Shown: positions 1-8,918, counted from the first letter of the stretch. The stretch: 64,000 nucleotides of DNA from Streptomyces noursei (GCF_001646665.1 NZ_LWBU01000405.1:62001-126000); one strand, 5' to 3'. The notes: generated from the sequence alone by a model not told the origin. A program made the numbers and translations.

Positions 1-676
1 CCAGCACCAGGTCGCCGAGGTCGACCCGGCGACCGGCAAGCCGAGGTGGACGTACCGCCTGCCGGCCAACTGGGAGGTCACCAAGGTCTTCTCGGTCAGC
101 CCGCTGGTCGTCTCCATCGAGGAGCCGGACAAGAAGACGTGGAGCATCATCGCGCTGACCGACGCGGGCAAGCTCCGCTCGACGCTCGACGGCGGCAAGG
201 ACAAGTTCAACCCCAAGTGCGGCGGCTCCTTCGTCGTCTTCGGTGAGAACCTCCAGGGCTGCGTCGGTGTCGCCGCCGACGCCGCCACCTTCTACATGGC
301 CACCGAGCCCACCCAGCTCACCAACGGCACCAACGAGGTCGTGGCGTTCAGCCTCGACACCGGCAAGGCCAAGTGGCGCGCCCCGGCCGGGCCGCAGCGG
401 ACGATGACCCCGCTGCGCATGGAGGGCACCAATGTGCTGCTGTACATGGAGGGCTCCTGGGACCGCGGCGGCGCCGTCGCGACCCTCGCCCCGACCGGCG
501 GCGCCCCGAAGGTGCTGCTCCAGCACCCGGCGTCGACGGCCGAGATCGAGAGCGACTTCTACTCGCCGCGGTACGCCTACGCCGACGGGCGCTTCTTCAT
601 CGCCAGCGGCCGCGTCAGCGCCCGCAACGACACCGAGGAGAAGCAGACCAAGACGATGATGGCCTTCGGCAAGTGA
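1..676 (+). CDS. PQQ-like beta-propeller repeat protein, C-terminal fragment (5' end outside window)
   Basis: Only the C-terminal 224 codons are in the window; the frame is read from base 2. The visible part holds outer-membrane-assembly/PQQ-type propeller blades, recognisable by repeats of the form D-x-TG-x-x-x-W (VDPATGKPRWTY near the start, FSLDTGKAKWRAP later). It ends in TKTMMAFGK, a tail nearly identical to those of the next two genes, so it is the first member of a four-gene tandem family. By analogy with those complete neighbours it should carry a proline-rich cytoplasmic N-terminus and one membrane segment, with the propeller outside the cell. The ligand or partner is unknown. The next gene starts 16 bp downstream. 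Confidence 0.85.
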   Translation, partial: QHQVAEVDPATGKPRWTYRLPANWEVTKVFSVSPLVVSIEEPDKKTWSIIALTDAGKLRSTLDGGKDKFNPKCGGSFVVFGENLQGCVGVAADAATFYMATEPTQLTNGTNEVVAFSLDTGKAKWRAPAGPQRTMTPLRMEGTNVLLYMEGSWDRGGAVATLAPTGGAPKVLLQHPASTAEIESDFYSPRYAYADGRFFIASGRVSARNDTEEKQTKTMMAFGK

Positions 677-692
677 GCACAGGGCCCGTCCG

Positions 693-2210
693 ATGAGTCA
701 GCCGATCCACGACGCGTACGGCCCGCCCGGGCCGTACGACTCGCTCAACCCGCACGGCGGCGCCCCCCGTCCGCCGTCCCCGCCCCGCCGGAGCGGCGGC
801 CGGGCCCTGCTCGCCGCCGTGGTGGCCCTGGTCGTCCTCGGTGGCGGCGGGGCCTGGTGGTACGCCGGCACCGGTGGCGACCGCGACGGCGGGAGCCCCG
901 CGGCCGGCGGCTCCGCCCCGCCGTCCGGCCGGCCGCTGCCCGGCGCCGGCCGGACGGCCCCGCCGAGCCTGGACCAGGCGGTGGCCGACCGCGTCAACGC
1001 CGCCCGCGCGGCGGACGAGGCGAAGCTGCTGTACCTGCGCAGGAACACCGTGGACGTCCCCGGTACGGGCGTCGCCGTCCACGGCCCCTGGCAGGTGGGC
1101 GACACCGTCGTCACCGCCATGTACCGCACCGTCACCGCCCATTCGGCCGCCGACGGCCGGGAGAAGTGGCGCCTGGCGCTCGACGGCGACCTCTGCTCCG
1201 CCTCGACCCGCATGACCGCCGACCGGCGCATCGCCGTCGTCACCAAGGACGGTCCCGGCAAGAAGGGCGACTGCCGCCGGCTCCGCATGATCGACCTGAA
1301 CACCGGCCGGGCGGGCTGGGAGACCCGGATCGCCAAGGAGAACGGGTCGGACGTCAGCGAGACGTACTCGCTGGCCTTCACCGGCGGCACGGTGGCCGTC
1401 GGGCGACTCGGCGCCTCCAGCGCGTACCGCCTCACCGACGGCAAGCGGCTGTTCGGCTCGCCCCCGGTCACCGGGTGCGTGCCCTACGCGTTCGCCGGCG
1501 GTCCGAAGCTCGTCGCGGCGGCCTCCTGCCTCCGGCCCGGCGGCGGGGGACGGGAGGAGGTCCAGGAACTCGACCCGGTCACCGGCGCGGTGCGCTGGCG
1601 GCACCCCCTCCCGCCCGGCTCCCGCGTCCAGGGCGTCTACTCGGTCGCCCCCCTGGTCGTGGCCGTGGGCGACGACGCGGGCGCGACGACCGGTGTGTTC
1701 GCCCTCACCGACGGCGGCGCCCGGCGGTCCGCGCTCGCCGGCGCGGCCGGGTTCGACGCGCACTGCGGCGACCCCGACGACAGCGAACTGCTCAGCTGCC
1801 GGACCGCGGTGGACGGCGACACGCTCTACGTGGCCACGGCTCCCGGCGCGGACGGGGGCGAGGGCAACGCGATCGTCGCCGTCGACCTCGCGACCGGAAA
1901 AACGGTACGCCGCATCGCCACGCCCGCGAAGGCGCTCGCCCGCCCGCTGGGCATGTCCGGCCGGGACCTGCTGTTCGACGCAGCGCCGCTGGACGACGGC
2001 CCGCACCTGGTCGGGTCCGTCGCCCCGGGCGCCACCACGCCCCGGGTCCTGATGCGCGCCCCGGTCGGCCGCGCCCAGGAGGAGGGGCGGCTCTCCGACC
2101 CCGAACCGCTGTACGCCGACGGGCGCTACCTGCTCGTCACCGGCAGGGTCGACGGCTTCGGCGACGACCAGGAGCGGGAAGCGGCGACCATGATGGCTTT
2201 CGGCACGTGA
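693..2210 (+). CDS. membrane-anchored PQQ-like beta-propeller protein (tandem paralogue 2)
   Basis: A 505-residue protein. Residues 1-36 are Pro/Gly-rich and basic, 37-59 form one hydrophobic segment (RALLAAVVALVVLGGGG...), and the rest is a predicted extracytoplasmic beta-propeller with repeated D-x-x-TG-x-x-x-W blades (MIDLNTGRAGWETRI, ELDPVTGAVRWRHP, AVDLATGKTVRRI). The topology suggests a type II anchor. It shares blade order, conserved cysteines and the C-terminal TMMAFGT tail with its neighbours, and lies 16 bp from the genes on both sides, so the array is probably one transcript. No catalytic residue set is recognisable; a scaffold or ligand-sensing role is a guess. The ATG at 693 is chosen because the Pro-rich/TM architecture starts right after it. 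Confidence 0.85.
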   Translation: MSQPIHDAYGPPGPYDSLNPHGGAPRPPSPPRRSGGRALLAAVVALVVLGGGGAWWYAGTGGDRDGGSPAAGGSAPPSGRPLPGAGRTAPPSLDQAVADRVNAARAADEAKLLYLRRNTVDVPGTGVAVHGPWQVGDTVVTAMYRTVTAHSAADGREKWRLALDGDLCSASTRMTADRRIAVVTKDGPGKKGDCRRLRMIDLNTGRAGWETRIAKENGSDVSETYSLAFTGGTVAVGRLGASSAYRLTDGKRLFGSPPVTGCVPYAFAGGPKLVAAASCLRPGGGGREEVQELDPVTGAVRWRHPLPPGSRVQGVYSVAPLVVAVGDDAGATTGVFALTDGGARRSALAGAAGFDAHCGDPDDSELLSCRTAVDGDTLYVATAPGADGGEGNAIVAVDLATGKTVRRIATPAKALARPLGMSGRDLLFDAAPLDDGPHLVGSVAPGATTPRVLMRAPVGRAQEEGRLSDPEPLYADGRYLLVTGRVDGFGDDQEREAATMMAFGT

Positions 2211-2226
2211 CGGCAGGGCACCTTCG

Positions 2227-3807
2227 ATGACTCAGCACACTCCGCCGCCGCCCGGTCCGGCCGGGCCGTACGGCACGCTCAACCCGCACGGGGGCGCACC
2301 GGCGCAGTCCGGTCCGCCCACCGGTCCGCCCACCGGTCCGCCCACCGGTCCTTCCGGTCCGCCCCGTCCGCGGCGCCGCACCGGCAGGATCCTGCTCGCC
2401 GCCGCCGCGGCGCTGGCCGTCCTCGGCGGCGGCACCTGGTACGCCGCCACCCGGGACGGCGGCGGTCACGGCGACGGGCCGTCCGCCGGCGCACCCGCGC
2501 ACAGCGCCCCGGCCTCCCCGGGCGGTCCGTCCGCCGCGCCGCCGGCCGGCCCGGACACCGCCGGGGCCGCGCGCATCAACGCCGGCCGCAAGCCCGGCGA
2601 CGCCAAGGCGCTGTGGCTGCGGAAGAACGACACCGACCTGCCCAACGCGCTGGTCGAGGTCCTCGGTCCGTGGACCGTCGGCGACACGATCGTCACGGCC
2701 ACCCACCGCACGGTCTCGGCGTACGGGACGAGCGACGGCCGGCTCCGCTGGAGCCTGCCCCTCGACCGCGACCTGTGCCGGGCCACACCGACGGCGTCGG
2801 CCGAGGGCCGGATCGCCGTGGTGACCCGGCTGGAGCCGGGGCCGAAGAGCGAGTGCCGCTCCCTGCGGATGATCGACCTGCGCACCGGCAAGCAGGGCTG
2901 GCAGAAGAAGATCACCCAGGAGGGGCCGTGGGACGCCTTCACCGACTACTCCCTGGCGATCACCGGCGACACGGTCACCGCGGGCCGGGTCAGCTTCTCC
3001 ACCGCCTACCGGCTCAGTGACGGCAGGCAGCTCTTCCGCCAGGCGCCCGGGCGGTGCACGGCCCAGGCCTTCGCCGGCGGGCCCGCCCTGATCGCCTCCC
3101 TGTCGTGCCAGGACGGCACGGCCGACGTACCGCACGAGCAGATCCAGGAGGTCGACCCGGTCACCGGCCGGGCGCGGTGGACGTACGACATCAAGCGCGG
3201 CTACCACATCGACCACGTCTACTCCGTCCGCCCGCTGGTGGTGTCCCTGTACGACCGGGCCAACGAAAAGCGGGCCGTCCTGGCGCTCACCGACAGGGGC
3301 GCCAGGCGGTCCGCGCTCGTGGGCCCGGACCAGTACGCCCCGGGGTGCACGTCGCACAGCAGCGACACCAACAGCCTCCAGAACTGCCGGACCGTCACCG
3401 ACGGCCGCGTCTTCTGGATGGCGACGCGGGCGAGCGGCACCGGGCCCGGCGCCGGCAACCAGGTGGTGGGCTTCGACCTGGACACCGGCACCGTCGTCCG
3501 CCGCGTGTCCGCCCCGCCCGGGCGGCTCGTCATGCCGCTGCGGATGTCCGGCCCCGACCTGCTGGTCGAGGTCCTGCCCGCCCCCACCGGAACCGCCCGG
3601 GCGGGCGCGGTCGCGTCCGCCGGACCGGGCGCGACGGCGTTCCGGCCGCTCCTGCGGCTGCCGGAGTCCAGTGCCAAGGCCCACTTGCGACTGGACGAGC
3701 CGAACGCCGTGTACCAGGACGGCCGTTACTTCCTGGTGTCCGCCAACCTCGTCGGCGACGACGCCCATGAGAGGACGAGTGACGTCCTCATGGCCTTCGG
3801 CCCGTGA
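2227..3807 (+). CDS. membrane-anchored PQQ-like beta-propeller protein (tandem paralogue 3)
   Basis: A 526-residue paralogue of the preceding protein. The N-terminus starts MTQHTPPPPGPAGPYGTLNPHGGAP, closely like the previous gene's YDSLNPHGGAP. It contains a perfect 12-bp tandem repeat encoding PTGP units (2311-2346 plus a partial copy). A membrane segment at about residues 55-74 (ILLAAAAALAVLGGGTWYAA) is followed by a propeller with blades such as MIDLRTGKQGWQKKI, EVDPVTGRARWTYDI and GFDLDTGTVVRRV. The C-terminus VLMAFGP keeps the family tail. The role is unknown; the N-terminal length differences among paralogues come from repeat number. Confidence 0.85.
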   Translation: MTQHTPPPPGPAGPYGTLNPHGGAPAQSGPPTGPPTGPPTGPSGPPRPRRRTGRILLAAAAALAVLGGGTWYAATRDGGGHGDGPSAGAPAHSAPASPGGPSAAPPAGPDTAGAARINAGRKPGDAKALWLRKNDTDLPNALVEVLGPWTVGDTIVTATHRTVSAYGTSDGRLRWSLPLDRDLCRATPTASAEGRIAVVTRLEPGPKSECRSLRMIDLRTGKQGWQKKITQEGPWDAFTDYSLAITGDTVTAGRVSFSTAYRLSDGRQLFRQAPGRCTAQAFAGGPALIASLSCQDGTADVPHEQIQEVDPVTGRARWTYDIKRGYHIDHVYSVRPLVVSLYDRANEKRAVLALTDRGARRSALVGPDQYAPGCTSHSSDTNSLQNCRTVTDGRVFWMATRASGTGPGAGNQVVGFDLDTGTVVRRVSAPPGRLVMPLRMSGPDLLVEVLPAPTGTARAGAVASAGPGATAFRPLLRLPESSAKAHLRLDEPNAVYQDGRYFLVSANLVGDDAHERTSDVLMAFGP

Positions 3808-3867
3808 TCGCGTCCTGATGCCCCACGCCCCGAACCGACACCCTTCACTTCCCGAGGTGCTCAACCC

Positions 3868-5652
3868 ATGACCCAGCCGCCACCCCCGCCGAACCAGCCG
3901 CCCTCGGGCGGATTCGGCGCCCCGCAGGACCCTCCCCCGCAAGGCTTCGGCGCGCCGACGCCGCCGCCGCAGGACCCGGCGTACGGCTACCCGCAGGGCC
4001 AGCCGCCGCAGCCGCCCCAGACGCCCCCGCCCGCCCAGCCGCCCGGCTACGGCTATCCGCAGGCGCCCGGCCCGCAGGCCCCCGGCCCGTACCCGCCGGC
4101 CCCGCAGTCCGGCCCCGGCTACCCCCAGCAGCCCGCCTACGGCTACCCCACCGCCCCGATGCAGCACCCGGTGCCGCCGCAGCAGGGCGCCGGCGGGGGC
4201 CGCAAGCTGTCCACGCAGATGCAGATCATCATCGCGGCGGTCGTCGCCGTGGTCCTGATCGTCGGCGTCGGCATCTGGTACGCCTCCTCCAAGGACGACC
4301 CCGCCAACGAGGCCAAGGGGTCCACGGGCACCGGTGACACCACCGGCGGCAAGGGGTCCGGCGGCGCCCCCGGCGGCAGCGGCAAGGAGAAGGCGCCGGG
4401 CAACACCAAGGCGAAGGTGGCGTTCCAGCTCCCGCTGCCGAAGGTCACCGACATCACCAACGTCGCCGGTTCCTGGGCCACCGACAAGGCGTACGTGAAG
4501 ACCGGCATCGAGTCGGTCGTCGGCTACGACATCGCCAAGGGGACGCCCCTGTGGACCACCGCGCTGCCCGGCCAGGTCTGCGCGGCCTCGCGGCACGTGA
4601 AGGACAACAAGACCGCCATCGTCTTCGAGGCCGCCAAGCGCGTCCCGCCGAAGAACTTCCAGCCCTGCACCGAGGTCGGCGTCATCGACCTGGCCACCGG
4701 CAAGCTGCTCTGGCGCAAGTCGGTCACCAGCCCCGACTCCGGTGACGAGAAGGCCGGGTTCGACGAGGTCACCATCGGTGCCACCACCGTCGCGGCGGGC
4801 GGCCTGGACGGCGGCGCTGCCTGGGACCTGGCCACCGGCAAGGAGCTGTGGAAGCCGCAGGTCGACGCCGAGGAGTGCGAGGACCGCGGCTACGGCGGCG
4901 GCGAGGCCCTGGTCGCGGCCCGGCTGTGCGGGTCGATCGACAACGGGTACCTGCTCATCCAGAACCTCGACCCGAAGACGGGCGCGCCCCTGTCGTCGTT
5001 CAAGATGCCGGCCGGCGTCGAGGACGCGGGCATCGTCTCCACCAAGCCGCTGGTGGTCGCCGCCGACGTCGGCGACACCGCCGGCGACGGCTCCGGCATC
5101 TCGGACTTCTTCTCCATCGACGAGAAGACCGGCAAGCTCAAGGTGAAGATCGCCGCCGACGCCGAGCGGTACGCGGCCGAGTGCGACTCGACCGGTGTGG
5201 AGGTCTGCCACCGGGTGGTCGTCGGCAACAACCGGCTCTACCTGCCGACCGAGGACCACGAGGGCGGCGGCGAGTACGGCGACACCAACGAGATCGTCTC
5301 CTTCGACCTCACCACCGGCAAGCCCACCACCGACAAGGCCGACGCGGGCGACCGGTACTCGATGTTCCCGCTGCGGATGGACGGCGGCAACATCCTCGCC
5401 TACAAGAAGCCGCCGTACGACAAGGGCGGGCAGGTCGTGAGCATCGACGGCGCGACGTTCAAGCAGACCGTCCTGCTGGAGAACCCGTCCGACAAGTCCG
5501 TCCGGGACGCGGAGTCGTCCTTCGTGCTGGACTCCGCCGAGATCGTGTACACCAACGGCCGGCTGTTCATCGCGGACGACCTGTTCGACGCCCCCAGCGG
5601 CTCGTCCACGGACCGCAAGGAGTACCTGGCCATCTCGTTCAGCACGAGCTGA
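3868..5652 (+). CDS. membrane-anchored PQQ-like beta-propeller protein (tandem paralogue 4)
   Basis: A 594-residue protein, the longest of the tandem set. Residues 1-110 are a Pro/Gln/Gly/Tyr-rich cytoplasmic region with repeated YGYPQ/PPQ motifs, a type seen on Streptomyces membrane proteins. One TM helix spans about 118-141 (IIIAAVVAVVLIVGVGIWYA), then an acidic/Gly linker, then the propeller (VIDLATGKLLWRKS, AWDLATGKELWKP, SFDLTTGKPTTD). It is more diverged than the other copies: the tail is AISFSTS, not MAFG, and the spacing from the previous gene is 60 bp. The strong hairpin just downstream suggests that it ends the operon. No enzymatic signature was found. Confidence 0.85.
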   Translation: MTQPPPPPNQPPSGGFGAPQDPPPQGFGAPTPPPQDPAYGYPQGQPPQPPQTPPPAQPPGYGYPQAPGPQAPGPYPPAPQSGPGYPQQPAYGYPTAPMQHPVPPQQGAGGGRKLSTQMQIIIAAVVAVVLIVGVGIWYASSKDDPANEAKGSTGTGDTTGGKGSGGAPGGSGKEKAPGNTKAKVAFQLPLPKVTDITNVAGSWATDKAYVKTGIESVVGYDIAKGTPLWTTALPGQVCAASRHVKDNKTAIVFEAAKRVPPKNFQPCTEVGVIDLATGKLLWRKSVTSPDSGDEKAGFDEVTIGATTVAAGGLDGGAAWDLATGKELWKPQVDAEECEDRGYGGGEALVAARLCGSIDNGYLLIQNLDPKTGAPLSSFKMPAGVEDAGIVSTKPLVVAADVGDTAGDGSGISDFFSIDEKTGKLKVKIAADAERYAAECDSTGVEVCHRVVVGNNRLYLPTEDHEGGGEYGDTNEIVSFDLTTGKPTTDKADAGDRYSMFPLRMDGGNILAYKKPPYDKGGQVVSIDGATFKQTVLLENPSDKSVRDAESSFVLDSAEIVYTNGRLFIADDLFDAPSGSSTDRKEYLAISFSTS

Positions 5653-5673
5653 GCCGTACTCCGGTCCGCCCCG

Positions 5674-5711
5674 CGGCCCGGCACATCGGGAGCACCCGAT
5701 GTGCCGGGCCG
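5674..5711. terminator. intrinsic-type terminator hairpin after the beta-propeller array
   Basis: A perfect 17-bp inverted repeat (5674-5690 and 5695-5711) with a 4-nt AGCA loop starts 21 bp after the stop of the last propeller gene. There is no T-tract, as is common for Streptomyces. The 163 bp from 5712 to the next start hold no gene; a TAGCTT hexamer at 5810-5815 could be a -10 element for the regulator at 5875. Confidence 0.8.
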
Positions 5712-5874
5712 TCCACTTGGTGCCCCGCGTGTCGCCCTGTTCGGCGAACTATTCGACATTACGGGGGGCTTCTGCCACGTAGGGGGCGCGCGGCGTCGAA
5801 CAAGCGTGTAGCTTGCCGGGTCAACGGTGCCGGGGGCGGCGGGGGGTCGGACCCCGGGGGATGGGGGATGGTCG

Positions 5875-6627
5875 ATGGGCGTGCGGCTCATGGTGGTCGA
5901 CGAGCACCGGCTGCATGCCGAGGCACTGGCCTCGGCGCTCAAACTGCGCGGGCACCGGGTGCTCGCGGCCGCCGCGCCGACCGCGGGCGCGGCCGAGCTG
6001 GTGGTGAGCCGGGCGCCCGAGGTGTGCCTGCTGGGGACGGCCGCACCGGCCGAGCCGGGGGTCTTCGACCCGGTCGTGACGATCAAGCGGGAGCGCCCGC
6101 AGGTGGCGGTCGTGGTGCTCGGCCCGGTGCCGTCGCCGCGCGGGATCGCGGCCGCGTTCGCGGCCGGTGCCTCCGGTTACGTCCGCCACGACGAGCGCAT
6201 CGAGGGCGTGGAGCGGGCCATGATGAAGGCGCGGGCGGGGGAGGCGGCGGTGGCGCCGCAACTGCTCCAGGGCGCCTTCACCGAGCTGCTCAACCCGGCG
6301 GCGCAGCCGGACGACGAGGGGCAGCGGCTGCTGCGGCTGCTCACCCCGCGCGAGGTGGAGGTGCTGGTGCGGGTCGCGGAGGGCGAGGACACCCGGCTGA
6401 TCGCGGCGGGGATGAGGATCGCGCCGAGCACCGCGCGGACGCATGTGCAGCGGGTGCTGATGAAACTGGGCGTCGGGTCGAGGCTGGAGGCCGCCGCGCT
6501 CGCCGCCCGTACCGGTCTGCTGGACCGGGCGGCGTCCTCGGGCGCGGCGGCCGGGTCCGCGGTGGGGCCGGTGGGTCCCGGTGGACCGGCGGGGCCGGTG
6601 GGGCCGGTGGGGCCGGACGTCCTGTGA
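5875..6627 (+). CDS. LuxR/NarL-type regulator with a degenerate receiver domain
   Basis: A 250-residue protein with an N-terminal receiver-like domain (1-120) and a C-terminal LuxR HTH (LLTPREVEVLVRVAEGED...STARTHVQRVLMKLGV). The acidic pair is kept (D9, E10 in VVDEHR), but the position expected for the phosphoacceptor is Gly54 in CLLGTAAP, the Thr/Ser position is Gly83 (VVLGPVP) and the invariant Lys is Arg104 (GYVRHDE). It should therefore not be phosphorylated in the usual way and is probably controlled otherwise or constitutive. No kinase gene is adjacent. The tail is a collagen-like Gly-Pro-Val repeat. The start at 5875 removes a 16-codon non-conserved extension and begins right at the receiver fold. 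Confidence 0.85.
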   Translation: MGVRLMVVDEHRLHAEALASALKLRGHRVLAAAAPTAGAAELVVSRAPEVCLLGTAAPAEPGVFDPVVTIKRERPQVAVVVLGPVPSPRGIAAAFAAGASGYVRHDERIEGVERAMMKARAGEAAVAPQLLQGAFTELLNPAAQPDDEGQRLLRLLTPREVEVLVRVAEGEDTRLIAAGMRIAPSTARTHVQRVLMKLGVGSRLEAAALAARTGLLDRAASSGAAAGSAVGPVGPGGPAGPVGPVGPDVL

Positions 6628-6716
6628 CGTCCCGGCGCCGGACGTCCCGCGTCCGGGCGCTCGTGCGTCCGGACGGGGTGGCCTGACGGCCCGTCCCGGT
6701 CGTCCGGCCCCGGGCC

Positions 6717-6998
6717 TCACTCGGCGGGCGGTCGCGGCGCCGGCGGGGCGACCGGCCGCAGCCACAGCCAGACCAGGAAGAACAGGCCGAGGGCGAGCAT
6801 GCCCAGCCCGGTCCAGAGGTTGATGTTGACGCCGACGGCCTTCTCCAGGTCCGCGTCGGACGCGGTGAGACCGGCGACGGTGACGATGACCCCGTAGACG
6901 GTGAACAGGCCGCCGATGATGCGCCGGATGTCGAAGAGCCGGGCGGCGGTGGCGGACTTCTTCTCCAGCTCGGAGACCTCGCGCTGCAGTTCGGACAT
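6717..6998 (-). CDS. small two-helix membrane protein
   Basis: 93 residues: a short charged, probably coiled-coil N-terminus (MSELQREVSELEKKSA), two hydrophobic helices at about 26-45 and 62-81, and a Pro-rich C-terminal tail. It lies 21 bp downstream of the sodium:solute symporter on the same strand, with a GGAGG ribosome site just before the ATG, so the two are probably co-transcribed. That position suggests an accessory role to the transporter, but I do not recognise a named family. Confidence 0.75.
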   Translation of the reverse strand: MSELQREVSELEKKSATAARLFDIRRIIGGLFTVYGVIVTVAGLTASDADLEKAVGVNINLWTGLGMLALGLFFLVWLWLRPVAPPAPRPPAE

Positions 6999-7019
6999 GG
7001 TTCGGTGCCTCCGGGGCGG

Positions 7020-8708
7020 TCAGAAGGAGTACGGCAGGTAGCAGACGGCGGCCAGCAGGACGGCTCCCCAGCCGAGCAGGGCGGGGCGGCGGTACCAGGC
7101 GTCGTCGCCCTCGGAGGGCGCCTCCTCCATGCCCGGGGACGTCGTGCCGTACACCAGCCCCGCCAGTTCGGCCTCGGGCTTGGGGGCGGTGAAGAGCGTG
7201 ACGGCGACCATCACCACCGCGCCGGCGGCGAAGCCGACGATCGCGGAGACGAAGTTGGCGCCCTGGTCGGTGGGCATGGCGATGAGGCCGTGCTTGTAGA
7301 CGACGAAGTAGTTGACCATCGCGGCGACCGTGCCCGCGATCAGGCCCCAGAAGCCGGACTTGACGGAGGCGCGCTTCCAGAACATGCCGATGATGAAGAC
7401 GACGAACATCGGCACGTTGAAGAAGGAGAACAGGGTCTGGAGGTACCCCATGATGTTGGAGAAGCTCGCGGCGAGGAACGCGGTGCCGATGGAGGCGAGC
7501 ACGCCGAGGACCGTGACGAGCCGGCCGAAGCGCAGGTAGTAGGAGTCGTCGCGGTCCATGACGACGTACTTCGCCCAGATGTCGGCGGTGACGACGGTGT
7601 TGAACGACGACACGTTCGCGGCCATGCCGGCCATGAAGGCGGCGAGCAGGCCGGTCACGGCTATGCCCAGCACGCCGTTGGGCAGCAGTTCCCGCATCAG
7701 CAGCGGGACGGCGTCGTTGTAGGTGAGGTCCGAGCCCGCCGTGCCGATCCTCGGCACGAGGACGGCGGCGACCAGGCCGGGGATCATCACCACGAACACG
7801 ATGAAGATCTTCGGGAAGGCCGCGATCAGCGGGGTGCGCTTGGCGGCCGACAGGTTCTTCGCGGACAGGGCGCGCTGAACCTCGGCGAAGTTGGTGGTCC
7901 AGTAGCCGAAGGAGAGCACGAACCCGAGACCGAGGACGATGGTCAGCCAGTTGGCGCCCAATGGGTTGGCGTCGCCGATGCCGGTGCCGCTCCAGGCGGA
8001 GAGGAAGTCGGGACCGTGGCTCCTCTCCAGAGAGCCGGTCAGACCGTCCCAGCCGCCGACCCGCTTGAGACCGAGGACGGTCAGCGGGATGAGCGCGGCG
8101 AGGATCACGAAGAACTGCAGCACCTCGTTGTAGATCGCCGAGGAGAGGCCGCCGACGGTGATGTACGCCAGCACGAAGAAGCCGGCGACGACGATGGAGA
8201 CCCACTGCGGCCAGCCGAGCAGCGCCTCCACGACGATCGACAGGGCGTAGAGGTTGACGCCCGCGATGAGGACGGCGGCGAAGGCGAACAGCCCCGAACT
8301 GAGCAGGTGCGCCGGCTTGTCGAACCGCTGGAGCAGGAACTCGGGTACGGACCGGACCTTGGAGCCGTAGTAGAAGGGCATCATCACCAGACCGAGGAAG
8401 ACCATGGCGGGTATGGCGCCGACCCAGTACCAGTGGACGACGGCGACACCGTACTGCGCGCCGGTCGCGGCCATGCCCAGGATCTCCGTCGCCCCGAGGT
8501 TGGCGGCGACGAAGGCCAGCCCGGTGACCCAGGCCGGCAGGGAGCGGCCCGAGAGGAAGAAGTCGAGGCTGGTTCTCACACTGGCCCGGGCGGCGAACCC
8601 GATGCCCAGGACGACGGCGAAGTAGATCGCCAGGATCGCGTAGTCGAGCCCGTTGGTGGGGAGCCGGAGCCCGTCGGCCAGGTACGGCCCGTCGGCCAGG
8701 GGACGCAT
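7020..8708 (-). CDS. sodium:solute symporter (SSS family), probable galactose/glucose-type carrier
   Basis: A 562-residue polytopic protein with about 13-14 hydrophobic helices along its length. It carries SSS-family features such as DFFLSGRSLPAWVTGLAFVAANLGATE near the N-terminus and the signature stretch WTTNFAEVQRALSAKN. Members such as Vibrio SglT couple sodium entry to sugar uptake across the cytoplasmic membrane. It is transcribed divergently from galT-galE-galK across a 242-bp regulatory gap, which makes galactose the likeliest substrate; this is inference from context. The small membrane gene follows 21 bp downstream. The start is ATG at 8708. Confidence 0.88.
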   Translation of the reverse strand: MRPLADGPYLADGLRLPTNGLDYAILAIYFAVVLGIGFAARASVRTSLDFFLSGRSLPAWVTGLAFVAANLGATEILGMAATGAQYGVAVVHWYWVGAIPAMVFLGLVMMPFYYGSKVRSVPEFLLQRFDKPAHLLSSGLFAFAAVLIAGVNLYALSIVVEALLGWPQWVSIVVAGFFVLAYITVGGLSSAIYNEVLQFFVILAALIPLTVLGLKRVGGWDGLTGSLERSHGPDFLSAWSGTGIGDANPLGANWLTIVLGLGFVLSFGYWTTNFAEVQRALSAKNLSAAKRTPLIAAFPKIFIVFVVMIPGLVAAVLVPRIGTAGSDLTYNDAVPLLMRELLPNGVLGIAVTGLLAAFMAGMAANVSSFNTVVTADIWAKYVVMDRDDSYYLRFGRLVTVLGVLASIGTAFLAASFSNIMGYLQTLFSFFNVPMFVVFIIGMFWKRASVKSGFWGLIAGTVAAMVNYFVVYKHGLIAMPTDQGANFVSAIVGFAAGAVVMVAVTLFTAPKPEAELAGLVYGTTSPGMEEAPSEGDDAWYRRPALLGWGAVLLAAVCYLPYSF

Positions 8709-8792
8709 GAATACTCGCTTCGTCGCGGGAACTGATCAGCCCGGAACCTACGCCGCCACCTTCGAAATCTGAACACTTCTGTTCGTTTTCTT

Positions 8793-8806
8793 TGTTTGAT
8801 TGTGAT
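8793..8806 (+). promoter_or_regulatory. candidate gal operator copy 1 (TGTTTGATTGTGAT)
   Basis: One of two near-identical 14-mers in the symporter/galT gap, same orientation; the other is at 8905-8918 (TGTTTGATTCTGTT). This copy lies about 85 bp upstream of the symporter start. It includes TGTGAT, the hexamer that, from memory, recurs in the galP1 operator of the S. lividans galactose operon. Binding is inferred, not shown. Confidence 0.45.
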
Positions 8807-8830
8807 CGGGTGAGGGGATTTGTCCTGGAG

Positions 8831-8840
8831 CAAGCGCTTG
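8831..8840. promoter_or_regulatory. LacI-family-like palindrome CAAGCGCTTG
   Basis: A perfect 10-bp palindrome with the AAGCGCTT core typical of LacI/GalR-family operators, in the middle of the divergent symporter/galT promoter region. No LacI-type gene is in the window, so the cognate regulator would be elsewhere. Confidence 0.4.
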
Positions 8841-8904
8841 TCTGGGGGCGATCGACGGTGAGCGGCGACGTCATTGACGGCCGCTGTTGGTCTGTGGTTG
8901 TTTA

Positions 8905-8918
8905 TGTTTGATTCTGTT
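8905..8918 (+). promoter_or_regulatory. candidate gal operator copy 2 (TGTTTGATTCTGTT)
   Basis: The second copy of the 14-mer at 8793, 33-46 bp upstream of the galT GTG, where a regulator could overlap the promoter. Outside these motifs the 242-bp gap 8709-8950 shows no gene. Confidence 0.45.

Noticed and set aside
2137-5259. 1040-codon open frame on the minus strand
   Set aside because: Antisense shadow of the beta-propeller genes; Gly/Ala/Arg-rich translation without domains, caused by high G/C third positions.
5821-8874. 1017-codon minus-strand frame
   Set aside because: Frame-shifted shadow of the symporter and antisense of the regulator.
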